64,000 nucleotides of DNA from Bradyrhizobium sp. CSA112 (GCF_029051645.1 NZ_JAACFS010000023.1:53204-117203); one strand, 5' to 3'; positions 8,639-18,029 are shown, numbered from the stretch's first letter. Notes: a model not told the origin generated them from the letters alone. Numbers and translations are program-made.

Positions 8639-9937
8639 TCAACCACTGCGGCGGGCGGATTGTTCCAAATTGCTCAAATCGGTGGCACTTGCGGCCGCCG
8701 TGCTGGTGGCTTCGATCCTTTTCCAGGCCCGATCGCGCACTCCGGAATCGCCGGTCGCGACATCAAGCGCGGCGTCGGGGACGGCCATGCGCGCGCTAAG
8801 CGGGACCGGTCCGCAGACGATCATGAAGAAGTCGTAGGCGTTGGGCCGCTCATTGGCCATCACGAACTGGAAATGCACGCGGAAGAACTGCCAGCGAAAT
8901 TTTTCGTAGTGTTCGGGATGGATGATATCGCGGAAGCGAACCGGCACGATCTTCGGGTTGCGCCTTAAGGCGCCAACGTCGATGCCGTGGCTCGTGATCG
9001 GATCGAACTGGTAGAAGTTCATCACGTCCTTGCGGGCCTGGCAGTCGATCCAGTCGATCGACGGCTCGATGGCGAGCTGCCGCAGATGGTCGCGGAACTG
9101 TTTCGACACGGCGTGATAGCCGACGATCGGGAAATTGCCGCCGATGGTCAAAAGCACGATCCGCGGGCCGTGACGGCCGAGCGCGGGGTCGAGCTTCAGC
9201 GCGCGCGCCAGCACCTCCGTGCTCAGGAACGACCCGGAGCTATGGCCGACGATGACGATTTCGTCGGCGTCGGTGCTTTTCGCGACATTGACGAGATGCT
9301 GCGCGAAACGGTCGATGCGCTGGTCCCATTCCGGGCGCTCGCGGTGCGAGAATTCCCAGGTCCAGATCGTGTCGCACAACAGATAGAGCACGTAAGTGGC
9401 GTTTTCCGTGTATTTCAGCACGGCCCCGAGCAGCCCCACGAAGATCGCGATCGCGGCCGCGATGCTGAAAGGATCGGGAATGCCGACCGCGTTGAGGCCC
9501 TTCTCGAACACGAAAGCGATGGCTGCGGCACCGGCGGCTTCGAGCAGCAGCACAAGATGCGGATAGGTGATGAACGTGGCAAAGCGCCAGTTCGCCTTGC
9601 CGAAGCGGGCGATGGTGCCGGCGAAGATAAGGCGCCAGTAGATCCACACCGCGCTGAACACCGTGCGCCAGATCGGCGAGGCCAGGTCCTGCTGGATGAA
9701 ATCCTCGAACCGGAGGAAATCGTAGGACGTGCGGGTCTGCCAGTCCTCCGCCTTGGTATCGATGGTCCAGGACGCGATCTCGTCGTCGGAAGCGACCTTG
9801 GGCCGGCTGATGGTGGCCTGGAGCTGATAAAGCCGGCCGAACTTGCGCAGTTCGGTCCGGAACATGCGGTAATATTGCGCCAGCCCGCGCGGATCGTAGC
9901 CCTGAATGTAGATGATATGGCGGTGCTCGACGCGCAC
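8639..9937 (-). CDS. Membrane-anchored alpha/beta hydrolase (lipase-like GHSSG motif)
   Basis: The 432-residue protein begins with a strand-like HIIYIQGYDPRG segment typical of an alpha/beta hydrolase. It then inserts two or three hydrophobic segments (about residues 85-175) and resumes with IVIVGHSSGSFLS, a G-x-S-x-G nucleophile elbow. FDPITSHGID and FRVHFQFV lie near the end and may supply the acid and histidine. The placement of membrane helices inside the hydrolase fold is unusual. I infer a membrane lipase or esterase; the substrate is unknown. It lies between xseB and dxs on the same strand. Confidence 0.7.
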   Translation of the reverse strand: MRVEHRHIIYIQGYDPRGLAQYYRMFRTELRKFGRLYQLQATISRPKVASDDEIASWTIDTKAEDWQTRTSYDFLRFEDFIQQDLASPIWRTVFSAVWIYWRLIFAGTIARFGKANWRFATFITYPHLVLLLEAAGAAAIAFVFEKGLNAVGIPDPFSIAAAIAIFVGLLGAVLKYTENATYVLYLLCDTIWTWEFSHRERPEWDQRIDRFAQHLVNVAKSTDADEIVIVGHSSGSFLSTEVLARALKLDPALGRHGPRIVLLTIGGNFPIVGYHAVSKQFRDHLRQLAIEPSIDWIDCQARKDVMNFYQFDPITSHGIDVGALRRNPKIVPVRFRDIIHPEHYEKFRWQFFRVHFQFVMANERPNAYDFFMIVCGPVPLSARMAVPDAALDVATGDSGVRDRAWKRIEATSTAAASATDLSNLEQSARRSG

Positions 9938-10140
9938 GTACTGTCCCCGGGGTGGTGGCCGACTATAACAGGCTGGGCAGGGCGCCAGGAACTAAATCGG
10001 CTCCCAGATTGACCAGCGAGTTAGCCTTTCGGTGGGAAGGCGAGCACCGAATTCGCCCCGGATTCTCTCGATTTTTGCTCGATTATCTCGCGATCATGCC
10101 AGGCGAGCCCGGCCGGCTTCGATAGTCCGGCCGTTCGGGA

Positions 10141-10392
10141 TCACTGCACGTCGAGCGGCTCGGTCCCGGTGACCTGGCCGTTGGCGTCGGTGGTAATCTT
10201 GTCGACGCGCGCCTCGGCCTGCCGCAGCAGTTCTTCGCAGCGGCGCTTGAGGGCTTCGCCGCGCTCATAGATCGCGACTGATTCCTCGAGCGGCACCTTG
10301 CCGTCCTCGAGCCGCTTCACGATCGATTCAAGCTCCTCGATCGCGCGCTCGAAAGAGAGCTTCTTGACGTCGTTTTGCGTATTTTCGACCAT
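10141..10392 (-). CDS. xseB: Exodeoxyribonuclease VII small subunit
   Basis: The start at MVENTQND, preceded by GGGAAC, gives 83 residues, the usual XseB length. The family core LSFERAIEELESIVKRLEDG (residues 13-32) and the ERGEALKRRCEELL helix are clear. XseB is the helical small subunit that joins XseA to form the single-strand exonuclease VII. The longer frame to 10449 adds an unsupported N-terminus. The XseA gene is not in the window. Confidence 0.95.
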   Translation of the reverse strand: MVENTQNDVKKLSFERAIEELESIVKRLEDGKVPLEESVAIYERGEALKRRCEELLRQAEARVDKITTDANGQVTGTEPLDVQ

Positions 10393-10482
10393 TATTTGTT
10401 CCCGGATGCGCTGGGTTCCCTTGAACAAGCCCCCTTTGCGCAGAATCAAAGCTTATTCTTGCGGGGCTATTGTGGCGGGGAT

Positions 10483-11409
10483 TTACGCGCCCATCAATGC
10501 GGTGACATGCGCCGCAACCGACTCCTTAAGCCCCTGCAGGTCGTAGCCGCCCTCCAGCACCGAGACAACCCGGCCCTCCGCGCTTGTCTCCGCCACATCC
10601 ATCAGCTTGCGCGTGACCCAGCCGAAATCGTCCGCCTTGAGGTTGATCGAGGCGAGGGGATCGCGATAGTGCGCGTCGAAGCCGGCGGAGATGATGACCA
10701 GCTCAGGCGAGAACTTCTGCAACTGCGGCAGGATCAAATTCTCGAACGCGGCGCGAAACTTGGCGCTGCCATCCTCGGAAGCCAGCGGCGCGTTGACGAT
10801 GGTGTCGTGCTCGCCGCGCTCGCCGCTGGCGCCGGTGCCCGGAAACAGCGGCATCTGGTGCGTCGAGCAGTACATCACGGTCGGATCGTGCCAGAAGATG
10901 TCCTGCGTGCCGTTGCCGTGATGGACGTCGAAATCGACGATCGCCGCGCGGCCGATGCCGTATTTGCGCTGGGCGTGACGGGCGGCAATGGCGACATTGT
11001 CGAAGAAGCAGAAGCCCATCGGCTTGGAGACCTCGGCATGATGGCCGGGCGGGCGCACCGCGACGAAAGCATTCTGCTGCGCGCCGGACATCACCGCATC
11101 CGTTGCCGCGACCGCGCCGCCGACGCCGCGCATCACGGCTTCCCATGTGCCCGGCGACATCGAGGTGTCGCCGTCGATGTAGATCATCCCGCTCTGCGGG
11201 GCGATGTGCCGGAGTTCGCCGATATAATGCTCGCCATGACACAGCGTGACGGAATCGAGATCGCCTTCCGGCGCCTCGCTGCGCGTAAGCGGCTTGAAAC
11301 GATCGTCCGCCAGCACCTCAGCTACCGCGCGCAGCCGGTCGGGACGCTCCGGATGGCCCGGGGGCGTGACATGGTCGAGACAGGCGGAATGCGTCAGAAG
11401 CAGTGTCAT
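10483..11409 (-). CDS. Histone deacetylase family protein (zinc amidohydrolase)
   Basis: The start at MTLLLTHSACLDH gives 308 residues. The arginase/deacetylase fold signatures are all present: HPERPDRL near the N-terminus, the RPPGHHAE active-site histidine pair, and the zinc-binding DFDVHHGNGTQ. ISAGFDAHYRDPL and a late LEGGYDL follow. Bacterial members deacetylate acetylpolyamines or other N-acetyl amides. The gene lies 90 bp upstream of xseB on the same strand, an order I recall from related genomes. Confidence 0.92.
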   Translation of the reverse strand: MTLLLTHSACLDHVTPPGHPERPDRLRAVAEVLADDRFKPLTRSEAPEGDLDSVTLCHGEHYIGELRHIAPQSGMIYIDGDTSMSPGTWEAVMRGVGGAVAATDAVMSGAQQNAFVAVRPPGHHAEVSKPMGFCFFDNVAIAARHAQRKYGIGRAAIVDFDVHHGNGTQDIFWHDPTVMYCSTHQMPLFPGTGASGERGEHDTIVNAPLASEDGSAKFRAAFENLILPQLQKFSPELVIISAGFDAHYRDPLASINLKADDFGWVTRKLMDVAETSAEGRVVSVLEGGYDLQGLKESVAAHVTALMGA

Positions 11410-11525
11410 GCAAAATCCTGGCGTTATGGCGCGCGCCGGCAAGGGATCGGCTAATCTAGGTGGTTAGAGGCCGCTCGGAAAGGCCTGGAGCCTTCCTCAA
11501 AACGAAGACGGCTTTTCTTCGAGAT

Positions 11526-11705
11526 TTCGTGTCCCGGACGCGGTGCAGCGTCTCCCCGGCGATGCGAAGCATCGTCCGGTGACGGTGCACCGCAGAGCCG
11601 GGATCCACTGCAGCGTGTGGACCCCGGATCAGCAGCGCACTACCATAGCGCGTCGAAGACGCGCGTGAACGCGCTTTCGGTACTGCGCAGCATCCGGGGA
11701 ACGCA
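11526..11705. repeat. Interspersed palindromic repeat between HDAC-like and 5'-nucleotidase genes
   Basis: The segment contains several GC-rich inverted motifs: a CCGGACG/CGTCCGG pair at about 11533-11579 and a CCGGGATCC/GGACCCCGG region. It resembles repeats I remember from Bradyrhizobium intergenic DNA. It occupies most of a 315-bp gap that has no gene. Confidence 0.55.
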
Positions 11706-11724
11706 GTCCGGTGCGCGCCATTGC

Positions 11725-13386
11725 TCAGTTGATCCTGATAATGCGATCCACTGCGGTCGGGCCGACCGGGCTGTTGGCCTGAAAATAGGCATGCAGTGCG
11801 TCGGAATCATAGACGCCGGTCAGCGGCGCGGTTCCCTGGGTGAGCACGGTGAAGCCATCGCCGCCGACGAACATGAAATTGTTCACGGTGACGCGATAGC
11901 TCGCGGCGGGATCGACCGGTTGCCCGTTCAGCGACATCCGTTCAGGCAATACACGTTCGCCGTCAGGCTTCGTGCTATCCCACGCATAGGAAAATCCTTT
12001 CGATACCTGCAGTATCCTCGGCCGCTTCGGATCGAGCCATTGCTGTTCCAGCATGTCCTTGATCTGCTTTCCGGTCAGTGTGATCGTCACCAGTTGATTG
12101 CGGAAAGGCTGGCTGGCGAACACGTCGCCATAGGTCACCGCGCCGTCCTCCTTGCGCGCAATGTCGGCGCGCACGCCGCCGGGATTGGTGAAGGCGATGA
12201 CCGCGCCGCCTTTCGCTTCAGTGCTGGTCGCGGCAAGTTGCGCGTCGGCGATGATGTCGCCGAGCGGACTTTCGCCGGCAGCGTTGGGCACGCGCGACAG
12301 CGTTGCCGTCACCGAACCCGCCGGACGGTTGGCGATCGGCGCGGCCAGCCTGTCGTAGGATTCGATCAGCGCGGTTTGCTGAGCGTCTTTCGCGAGCGTG
12401 GCGATGCGGACGATGGTGTTGTCGGCTTTGGCGCTGACGATGTCGCGCGTGACGGAATCGAGCTTCAGGTCGATTGCGGTAACAAGCGTGCCGTATTTGT
12501 CGCCTGACGTGACGAGCCGCCCGTCGATCTCGCAGACATAGGCCCGGTGGGTGTGGCCGGAGACCACGACATCCACCGCGTGATCGAACTTCTTGACGAT
12601 GTCGACGATCGGCCCGGAAACGCCGGGGCACTCATTGTAATCGCCGGTCGGCAATCCGCCTTCGTGGATCAGGACGACGATGGCCTCGACGCCGCGCGCC
12701 TTCAATTCCGGGATCAGTGCGTTCACCGTACTGGCTTCGTCGCGAAATTCGAGATCGGCAACGCCTGTCGGCGAGACGAGCCCCGGCGTGCCCTTCAAGG
12801 TCAGGCCGATGAAGGCGACCGGAATGCCGTCGAATGTGCGGATTTCGTAAGGAGGAAACACCGTCTTGCCGCTGCTCTTCTCGAACGTGCTGGCGGCGAG
12901 ATAGCGAAATTTCGCGCCCGCAAACGGATGCGGTCCCTGGCATTGGTCGACCGGGTGGCAGCCGCCATGCTGCATGCGCAGGAGTTCGTCCTTGCCCTCG
13001 TCGAATTCGTGATTGCCGACGGAGGAAATGGCCAGCCCCATCATCGACAGCGCTTCGATTGTCGGCTCGTCGTGGAACATCGCCGACAGGAAGGGGCTGG
13101 CGCCGATCAGGTCGCCGGCCGCGACGAAGATTGTGTTCCTGTGTCCCTCGCGAAGCTGGCCCACCAGCGTCGCCATATGTTCGGCGCCGCCGGCAGGGAC
13201 CGTGATCTTCTTCGTCCTGTCCTCGGGATCGGCGATCGTGATCCCGCCCGGCGGCGGGCGAAGGTAGCCGTGAAAATCGTTGATCGCGAGAATGCGCAGG
13301 TCCACCGGCGCGGCGGTTTGTGCGAGCGATGCGGCAGGCGCAAACAAGATCAACAATGCAAGGATGGGGCGGAAGAGAATTCTCAT
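11725..13386 (-). CDS. Periplasmic 5'-nucleotidase / 2',3'-cyclic phosphodiesterase (UshA family)
   Basis: The start at MRILFRPILALL gives 553 residues and a clear signal peptide ending near ASLAQ. The calcineurin-like metallophosphatase domain shows LAINDFHGYL, GNHEFDEG and GHTHRAY metal-binding motifs. A C-terminal 5'-nucleotidase domain (NPGGVRADI, with a late FMFVGGDGF) binds the base. The enzyme hydrolyses extracytoplasmic nucleotides for phosphate and nucleoside uptake. The longer frame to 13452 would bury the signal peptide. The gene appears to be single. Confidence 0.93.
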   Translation of the reverse strand: MRILFRPILALLILFAPAASLAQTAAPVDLRILAINDFHGYLRPPPGGITIADPEDRTKKITVPAGGAEHMATLVGQLREGHRNTIFVAAGDLIGASPFLSAMFHDEPTIEALSMMGLAISSVGNHEFDEGKDELLRMQHGGCHPVDQCQGPHPFAGAKFRYLAASTFEKSSGKTVFPPYEIRTFDGIPVAFIGLTLKGTPGLVSPTGVADLEFRDEASTVNALIPELKARGVEAIVVLIHEGGLPTGDYNECPGVSGPIVDIVKKFDHAVDVVVSGHTHRAYVCEIDGRLVTSGDKYGTLVTAIDLKLDSVTRDIVSAKADNTIVRIATLAKDAQQTALIESYDRLAAPIANRPAGSVTATLSRVPNAAGESPLGDIIADAQLAATSTEAKGGAVIAFTNPGGVRADIARKEDGAVTYGDVFASQPFRNQLVTITLTGKQIKDMLEQQWLDPKRPRILQVSKGFSYAWDSTKPDGERVLPERMSLNGQPVDPAASYRVTVNNFMFVGGDGFTVLTQGTAPLTGVYDSDALHAYFQANSPVGPTAVDRIIRIN

Positions 13387-13417
13387 GGCACGGATATACA
13401 GGATCAAGGCTGGACTT

Positions 13418-13519
13418 CGTAGGGTGGGCAAAGCGTAGCGTGCCCACCACACACAATCGAACTTGCTCTAAGCGGAAAGATGGTGGGCACGGCGCTCACG
13501 CGCCTTTGCCCACCCTACA
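13418..13519. repeat. Inverted repeat of GTAGGGTGGGC type
   Basis: Inverted arms at about 13418-13450 and 13484-13517 form a long imperfect hairpin upstream of the 5'-nucleotidase gene. It belongs to a REP-like class different from the RAYT-associated one. It fills the divergent spacer before the VOC dioxygenase gene. Confidence 0.65.
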
Positions 13520-13636
13520 CGGTAGCACGCGGCGACGGTGCCGCTGGCCAATCATCCGGTGATATCCTACATGACCCGGCAAAAGGCCCAACCATTCCCT
13601 GCGAATTTTCCGGGGATGTGACACGAGGACAACGCA

Positions 13637-14590
13637 ATGCAGCTCGGCGGAATTCATCATCTGACCGCGATCTCGGCGAAGCCGCGGGACAATCTGGCCT
13701 TTTACACCGGCCTGCTCGGCATGCGGCTGGTCAAGAAGACCGTCAACCAGGACGACGTCAGCGCCTACCATCTGTTCTATGCGGACGGCAAAGCCAATCC
13801 CGGCACCGATCTCACCTTCTTCGATTTCCCGGCCGCACCCGAGCAGCGCGGAACCAATTCGATCTCGCGCACCGGCCTGCGCGTCGCGGGCGAGAAGACC
13901 CTCGGCTACTGGCGGGATCGCCTGAGAAAGGCCGGCGCCGCGGTCCGCGATATCGTCGAGGTCGACGGCCGGCTGACGCTGCCGTTCGAGGACGGCGAGG
14001 GCCAGCGGCTGGTGCTGATCGACGATGGCGGCAAGGGCACGGCATCGCCATGGGAGCGCAGCTCGGTGCCGGCAGAGCACCAGATCCGCGGCCTCGGTCC
14101 GATCGTGCTGACCGTACACGAACTGTCGCGCACCGCCTTCGTGCTGACCGAGGTCATGAACATGCGCCGCGTGCGCGAGTACGCCGCCCACGGCGCGCAG
14201 ATACATGTATTCGAGATGGGCGAGGCAAGGGGAGAGAGCAGTCCCGCCGCCGAACTGCATGTGATCGAAGACAAGGCATCGCCGCTCGCGCGGCAAGGCG
14301 CCGGCGGCGTCCACCACGTCGCGTTCCGCACCCCCGATGAGACGCAATATCACGCCTGGACGCAGCGCCTGAACGAACTACGCGTCCCCAACAGCGGCGA
14401 GATCGACCGCTTCTATTTCCGCAGCCTCTATTTCCGCGAGCCCAACGGCATCCTGTTCGAGATCGCCACCGACGGCCCGGGCTTCGCAACCGACGAGCCG
14501 ATGGAAACGCTCGGCGAGCGGTTGGCGCTGCCGCCGTTCCTGGAGCCGCGACGGGCTGCGATCGAGGCCGGGCTGAAGCCGATTACGTAG
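13637..14590 (+). CDS. VOC-fold ring-cleaving dioxygenase (glyoxalase superfamily)
   Basis: The 317-residue protein has two VOC modules. The first begins GGIHHLTAIS and carries SRTGLRV; the second carries GVHHVAFRTPD and ends with LFEIATDGPGF. The likely metal ligands are the paired histidines in these HH motifs and the Glu in LFEIAT. Proteins of this length and motif set are annotated as ring-cleaving dioxygenases of the MhqO type, linked to quinone or aromatic stress. The substrate is not determined. A GAGGACAA Shine-Dalgarno precedes the ATG. Confidence 0.88.
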   Translation: MQLGGIHHLTAISAKPRDNLAFYTGLLGMRLVKKTVNQDDVSAYHLFYADGKANPGTDLTFFDFPAAPEQRGTNSISRTGLRVAGEKTLGYWRDRLRKAGAAVRDIVEVDGRLTLPFEDGEGQRLVLIDDGGKGTASPWERSSVPAEHQIRGLGPIVLTVHELSRTAFVLTEVMNMRRVREYAAHGAQIHVFEMGEARGESSPAAELHVIEDKASPLARQGAGGVHHVAFRTPDETQYHAWTQRLNELRVPNSGEIDRFYFRSLYFREPNGILFEIATDGPGFATDEPMETLGERLALPPFLEPRRAAIEAGLKPIT

Positions 14591-14602
14591 AGCGGGTAGT
14601 TT

Positions 14603-14687
14603 CCGTAGGATGGGTAGAGCGCAGCGAAACCCATCATTGTTCCGCGTCGCAATTGATGGGTATCGCTTCGCTCCACCCATCCTACGG
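14603..14687. repeat. Palindromic repeat, GTAGGATGGGT type, copy 1
   Basis: Inverted arms (14603-14635 with 14654-14687) flank a short loop just after the VOC dioxygenase gene. A second copy of the element lies at 16308-16391 in the same orientation. Confidence 0.75.
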
Positions 14688-14771
14688 GCTTTGTTACTCC
14701 TTGCTGCCCGTCGTGAAATTCGGATGTGTATGGTAGTATCATTTCATACACACCGCGGCGGGACATCGTCC

Positions 14772-14975
14772 ATGCGCACCAATATCGAGATCGACGACGC
14801 GCTGATGGTAGAAGCGCAAAAAGCTTCCGGGCATCAAACCAAGAAGCAGACGGTAGAACAGGCGCTTCGCTTGATGATCAGGCTGCGAGGTCAGCAGGAG
14901 GTCGGTGAGGCCTTCGGCAAGCACCGCTGGCGCGGCAGCCCTGCACGGAGTCGTAAAGAACGAGGGGCCGGGTGA
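14772..14975 (+). CDS. vapB: VapB-type antitoxin
   Basis: The start at MRTNIEIDD gives 67 residues. The ribbon-helix-helix DNA-binding N-terminus (residues 2-40) is typical of the VapB family whose members carry TKKQTVEQALRLMI, and GKHRWRG marks the toxin-binding tail. An antitoxin of this kind neutralises a VapC PIN-domain ribonuclease and autorepresses the operon. The stop overlaps a GTG that would start VapC, but that toxin gene is a remnant, so this is an orphan antitoxin. Confidence 0.85.
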   Translation: MRTNIEIDDALMVEAQKASGHQTKKQTVEQALRLMIRLRGQQEVGEAFGKHRWRGSPARSRKERGAG

Positions 14976-15080
14976 CCGTTGTCAATATCGATGGCCGGTG
15001 ACGCGATCGCCACCGCCCGCAATTTCCGTTCCTTGCGCAGGCGTGGCATCACGGTTCGCGAGACCATCGCACTCGATTAA
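14972..15080 (+). pseudogene. vapC toxin remnant
   Basis: A GTG overlapping the vapB stop (GTGA) reads VTVVNIDGR and then stops, as the first residues of a VapC PIN domain would. Frame-shifted 19 bp on, 14991-15080 reads a 29-residue piece with RNFRSLRRRGITVRETI, matching the late PIN-domain region of VapC. The middle, about 80 residues with the catalytic acids, is gone. The toxin must be inactive. Confidence 0.7.
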
Positions 15081-15179
15081 CCTCGACACTTCGATTCAAC
15101 GGCTTGAACTCCCACCACGGGACGTGCGCGAAAACACTAATTTCCTCAGCCATTTCAAGCTGATTTGCCCCGTCCAGTC

Positions 15180-15670
15180 CCTACTGCAAAAACAAATTCC
15201 TTCTCGATCACCCCAAATCAGCACTATCAATTCCGCCGTCTCATCTCTCACGAGGGGCGGATCGCGATCGTCACGGACGCGGGGTGGGATGCGGTGGACG
15301 CAGCAGCGTCGGGCGCGTGAGGTGTGTTCGCAGGGCGGTTATCCGTGAGCGAACACGGCGCGCAAGACGTACGGCGCTGAAGCGTACGGCAAAACCGTGT
15401 GGTCCTGGCATCCGTGGCTGATGCTAAGCTGTCGGTGGCAAATTTGATCCAACCGGATCGATCAGCCATCAAGCCGGCAGCGATGGAGGCAAGACGAATT
15501 CGTCTCCAGGGAGAGCGCGGCATAAGCCGTCAAACCATTGCGCAGGGAATGCCGGAGTGCTCCGGCTGTACCTGTATGCTCGTGTGCGCCTCTATCTCTA
15601 TCCTTGCACACGAGACCGCGGGTGCAGCAAGCACCCGGCATTCCCTGCTCCCTCTGCTTTGAGGGAAAAA
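15180..15670. repeat. Degenerate copy of a long Bradyrhizobium-type interspersed repeat
   Basis: This roughly 490-bp gene-free stretch resembles a long repeat I remember from intergenic DNA of this genus. Its hallmarks are a CTCACGAGGGGCGGATCGCGATCG-like motif near 15247, a TGTGGTCCTGGCATCCGTGGCTG-like one near 15399 and a GC-rich hairpin ending near 15660. The ORFs on it are shadows. Identification rests on memory and was not checked by alignment. Confidence 0.5.
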
Positions 15671-15793
15671 GTTCATGCAAACCTCGGGCGCATCGCGCCG
15701 CGAGAAGGCGAGATCATGTTTACGAACGTTGACGCAAGCAAGTTCGTTATATCTGGCAAAGAACCGCGCCAGCGTGAGATAGCCTGCGGCTTC

Positions 15794-16009
15794 TCAGGCT
15801 TCGTTCTTCGGAACGTATTTCCCGAGCACGCATTTGTAGCGCTGCAATCGCCATTCGCGATACGGCCCCTTGGCGAGCCAGTCGGCAATCCCGATCTGCG
15901 CGTTGACCGCGCAGGCCGTCATGGTGATGCCGGACTGGTCACTGGTGGTGACGACTTTTTCGAGACAAAGCTGGCTGTTGCAGAGAACAGCGACGAGAGT
16001 AACGAGCAT
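15794..16009 (-). CDS. Small secreted Cys-containing protein, uncharacterised
   Basis: The start at MLVTLVAVL, with AAGGT just upstream, gives 71 residues. A hydrophobic N-terminus is followed by a region with three cysteines. Late motifs are IADWLAKGPYREWRLQRYKC and a basic end KYVPKNEA. No domain is recognised. The composition and coding-like peptide suggest a real exported protein. A start 18 codons upstream is possible but would hide the signal. Confidence 0.6.
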   Translation of the reverse strand: MLVTLVAVLCNSQLCLEKVVTTSDQSGITMTACAVNAQIGIADWLAKGPYREWRLQRYKCVLGKYVPKNEA

Positions 16010-16307
16010 GGCGACCTTCGTTGATAAGGAATATCCAGTTCGTTCAGCCAATGCAGGGTTCATGCCAACATTGGTGCACGCCGTTTTTTTGGACGCCCCT
16101 TAGGCGAATTTCCCGGCAAAAACACACTCTTCCGTAGCCGTGCTCTTTTGCGCGGGACGGACACACCAGCAACGCCAGTGAATGCGAACTGCGGTGAGAG
16201 TAGGGGCGGGCGTGGACGATTCGCAAAGCGTAGAACTACGGGACCGCGCCGGAATGGCGATGACTGTCTTAACGCTGCAACAGCTCTGAGTGCTGCGCAT
16301 GGGCACT

Positions 16308-16391
16308 CCGTAGGATCGGTAGAGCGAAAGCGAAACCCATCACTGTCGCGAGTGGCAATTGATGGGTATCGCTGCGCTCCACCCATCCTAC
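16308..16391. repeat. Palindromic repeat, GTAGGATGGGT type, copy 2
   Basis: Same element as 14603-14687, with several differences. It lies in the 650-bp gap between 16010 and 16659, where I see no gene on either side of it. Confidence 0.75.
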
Positions 16392-16659
16392 AAATCGGGC
16401 ACACTCGAAGAGCAAGGGCGGCGAAGCGCCAATTCAGATTGTCTGATTGATTTCGTCGTCGACGCCCATTTCGGACTCAATCCGGACATCGCGCCATGTC
16501 CGTTTCGCGTTCCACGCGTGCAGTTGTTCCCTTCCGCGAGCAGGATGCGGCATTAGTGCAACAACCATCGTCCTAAATTTCCGGAAGGCACATCGTTAAG
16601 AAGCTACGGCCTGCTTGTGGAGATATAATTGCATCGACGAATCCGAAAAGGAGTTTTCG

Positions 16660-16851
16660 ATGGCGAAGTTTGCGGTTGGCGAGCAAGTCGAAAACGTCGC
16701 TAACGATCACGAGGCGGGCACGGTTGTCGCCGTGTTTCCGACGGTTGACGGGAGCTTTAGATATGCCGTCGACACGGAAGGTTACGGCACACTCCAGTTC
16801 TTCGCCGAGGAGAAGCTGGCTTTTGCCGCTACGAGGCGGGGGGCGACATGA
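16660..16851 (+). CDS. Small conserved-looking protein, uncharacterised
   Basis: The ATG follows a strong AAAAGGAG and gives 63 residues. The sequence (FAVGEQVENVANDHEAGTVV, then FRYAVDTEGYGTLQFF) suggests a small beta-rich barrel, like SH3-type domains that start with a G-x-x-V turn. Its stop overlaps the start of the next gene (ATGA), so the two are co-translated. Function unknown. Confidence 0.75.
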   Translation: MAKFAVGEQVENVANDHEAGTVVAVFPTVDGSFRYAVDTEGYGTLQFFAEEKLAFAATRRGAT

Positions 16852-18029
16852 CAGGCCGCGCAACCACGCAAGCGATCTCCGCGACCGAACTGACGGAGGG
16901 CGACAGCGATGCTGCGCGCATCAGGCATCAGCTTGACGCCTGGGCCAATGCCTCAAATCGCACGCCTCGATTGGTGGCGACACCTGCCGAAGACGTAAGC
17001 GCTGAATCATCTGGCGAGGCGTCCTTGCCGGCAGCGAAGCGCGGCCGCGCCTCTCCGGCATCCAGTCGCGCCAAGCCCGCGAAGGGCGCCAAGGCCAAGG
17101 CAGCCAGGACAACCAGGGCCAAGACGGCCGAGGCCAAGACGACTGAGGCCAAGACATCCGAGGTCAAGACATCCGAGGCTGAGATCACCGAGGCCGATGG
17201 CGAGCCGGAGGCGCCCAGCGCGCCGCTTGAGCCGCTGTCGGTTTCCTCCGTCACGCCGGCCGTGCCGGAGGCCGTTCCCGCCGCCGCGAAACGCACCAGC
17301 GGCGCCGTTGCCCTGCTTGCGGCGCTCGCACTGGCGACGGTTGCAGCCTATTTTTCAGTCGCGGGCATGGCCGAAATATTTCCCGGTGATCCGATTGCGG
17401 TCATGGTGCTCGCCGCCACGATGGAAGCCGGCAAGCTCGTGATCGCCGGGTGGCTGGCCGCGCATTGGCGCCGGACCAACTGGAAAATGCGTTTCGTCAT
17501 GGTCGCCCTCGTCGCCGGCCTTGCGCTCATCAATGCCGCCGGTGTGTTCGGCAAGCTGGTCGAGGCGCATGTCAGCGTGGCCGCCACGTCGCGTTCGGGC
17601 GTCACCGAGCGCATTGAAGCGCTCGATGCCCGCGTCACGGCGCAAACGGCTGTTGTTGCCGACCTGGCCGGCCGCATTGCGCAAATCGACCGGGCGGTGG
17701 ACGAGTCGACACGGCGTGGCCGGGTGACCCGGGCCATCAACATCGCGGCACAAGAGCGCGCAACGCGGGATGGACTGGATACGCAGCGACAGGCGGCAAC
17801 CGCAGCGCTGGTGGGTCTGCAGGCGCAACGCGCGGCGCTGGCCGGCGAGCGTTCGCGCATCGAAGCATCCGCAGGCCCGATCCAGTATCTCGCGATGATG
17901 GTCGGTGCCGCGCCCGAAGACGCGGTGCGGTGGCTGATCCTGTTGATGGTGCTGTGCTGCGATCCCGCAGCGATCGCCTTGACGGTCGCTGCGACCGCTT
18001 CGCGAGATGGCGAGCCGAGGCAAGAGTAG
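16848..18029 (+). CDS. Membrane protein with Lys/Ala/Glu-rich N-terminal tail and coiled coil
   Basis: The 393-residue protein is uncharacterised. Residues 55-125 are low-complexity, with repeats of the type K-T-x-E-A (AKTTEAKTSEVKTSEAE). Hydrophobic segments lie at about 150-175, 182-205, 213-235 and 350-375. A coiled coil at about 248-330 (RIEALDARVTAQ, RIAQIDRAVDE) separates the third from the fourth. The architecture recalls DUF4407-like or phage-associated membrane proteins, but I cannot assign a family. It starts inside the stop codon of the small gene before it. Confidence 0.75.
   Translation: MTGRATTQAISATELTEGDSDAARIRHQLDAWANASNRTPRLVATPAEDVSAESSGEASLPAAKRGRASPASSRAKPAKGAKAKAARTTRAKTAEAKTTEAKTSEVKTSEAEITEADGEPEAPSAPLEPLSVSSVTPAVPEAVPAAAKRTSGAVALLAALALATVAAYFSVAGMAEIFPGDPIAVMVLAATMEAGKLVIAGWLAAHWRRTNWKMRFVMVALVAGLALINAAGVFGKLVEAHVSVAATSRSGVTERIEALDARVTAQTAVVADLAGRIAQIDRAVDESTRRGRVTRAINIAAQERATRDGLDTQRQAATAALVGLQAQRAALAGERSRIEASAGPIQYLAMMVGAAPEDAVRWLILLMVLCCDPAAIALTVAATASRDGEPRQE

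Noticed and set aside
12547..13422. 291-codon plus-strand ORF opposite the 5'-nucleotidase gene
   Set aside because: Antisense shadow; the minus strand carries a signal peptide and metallophosphatase motifs.
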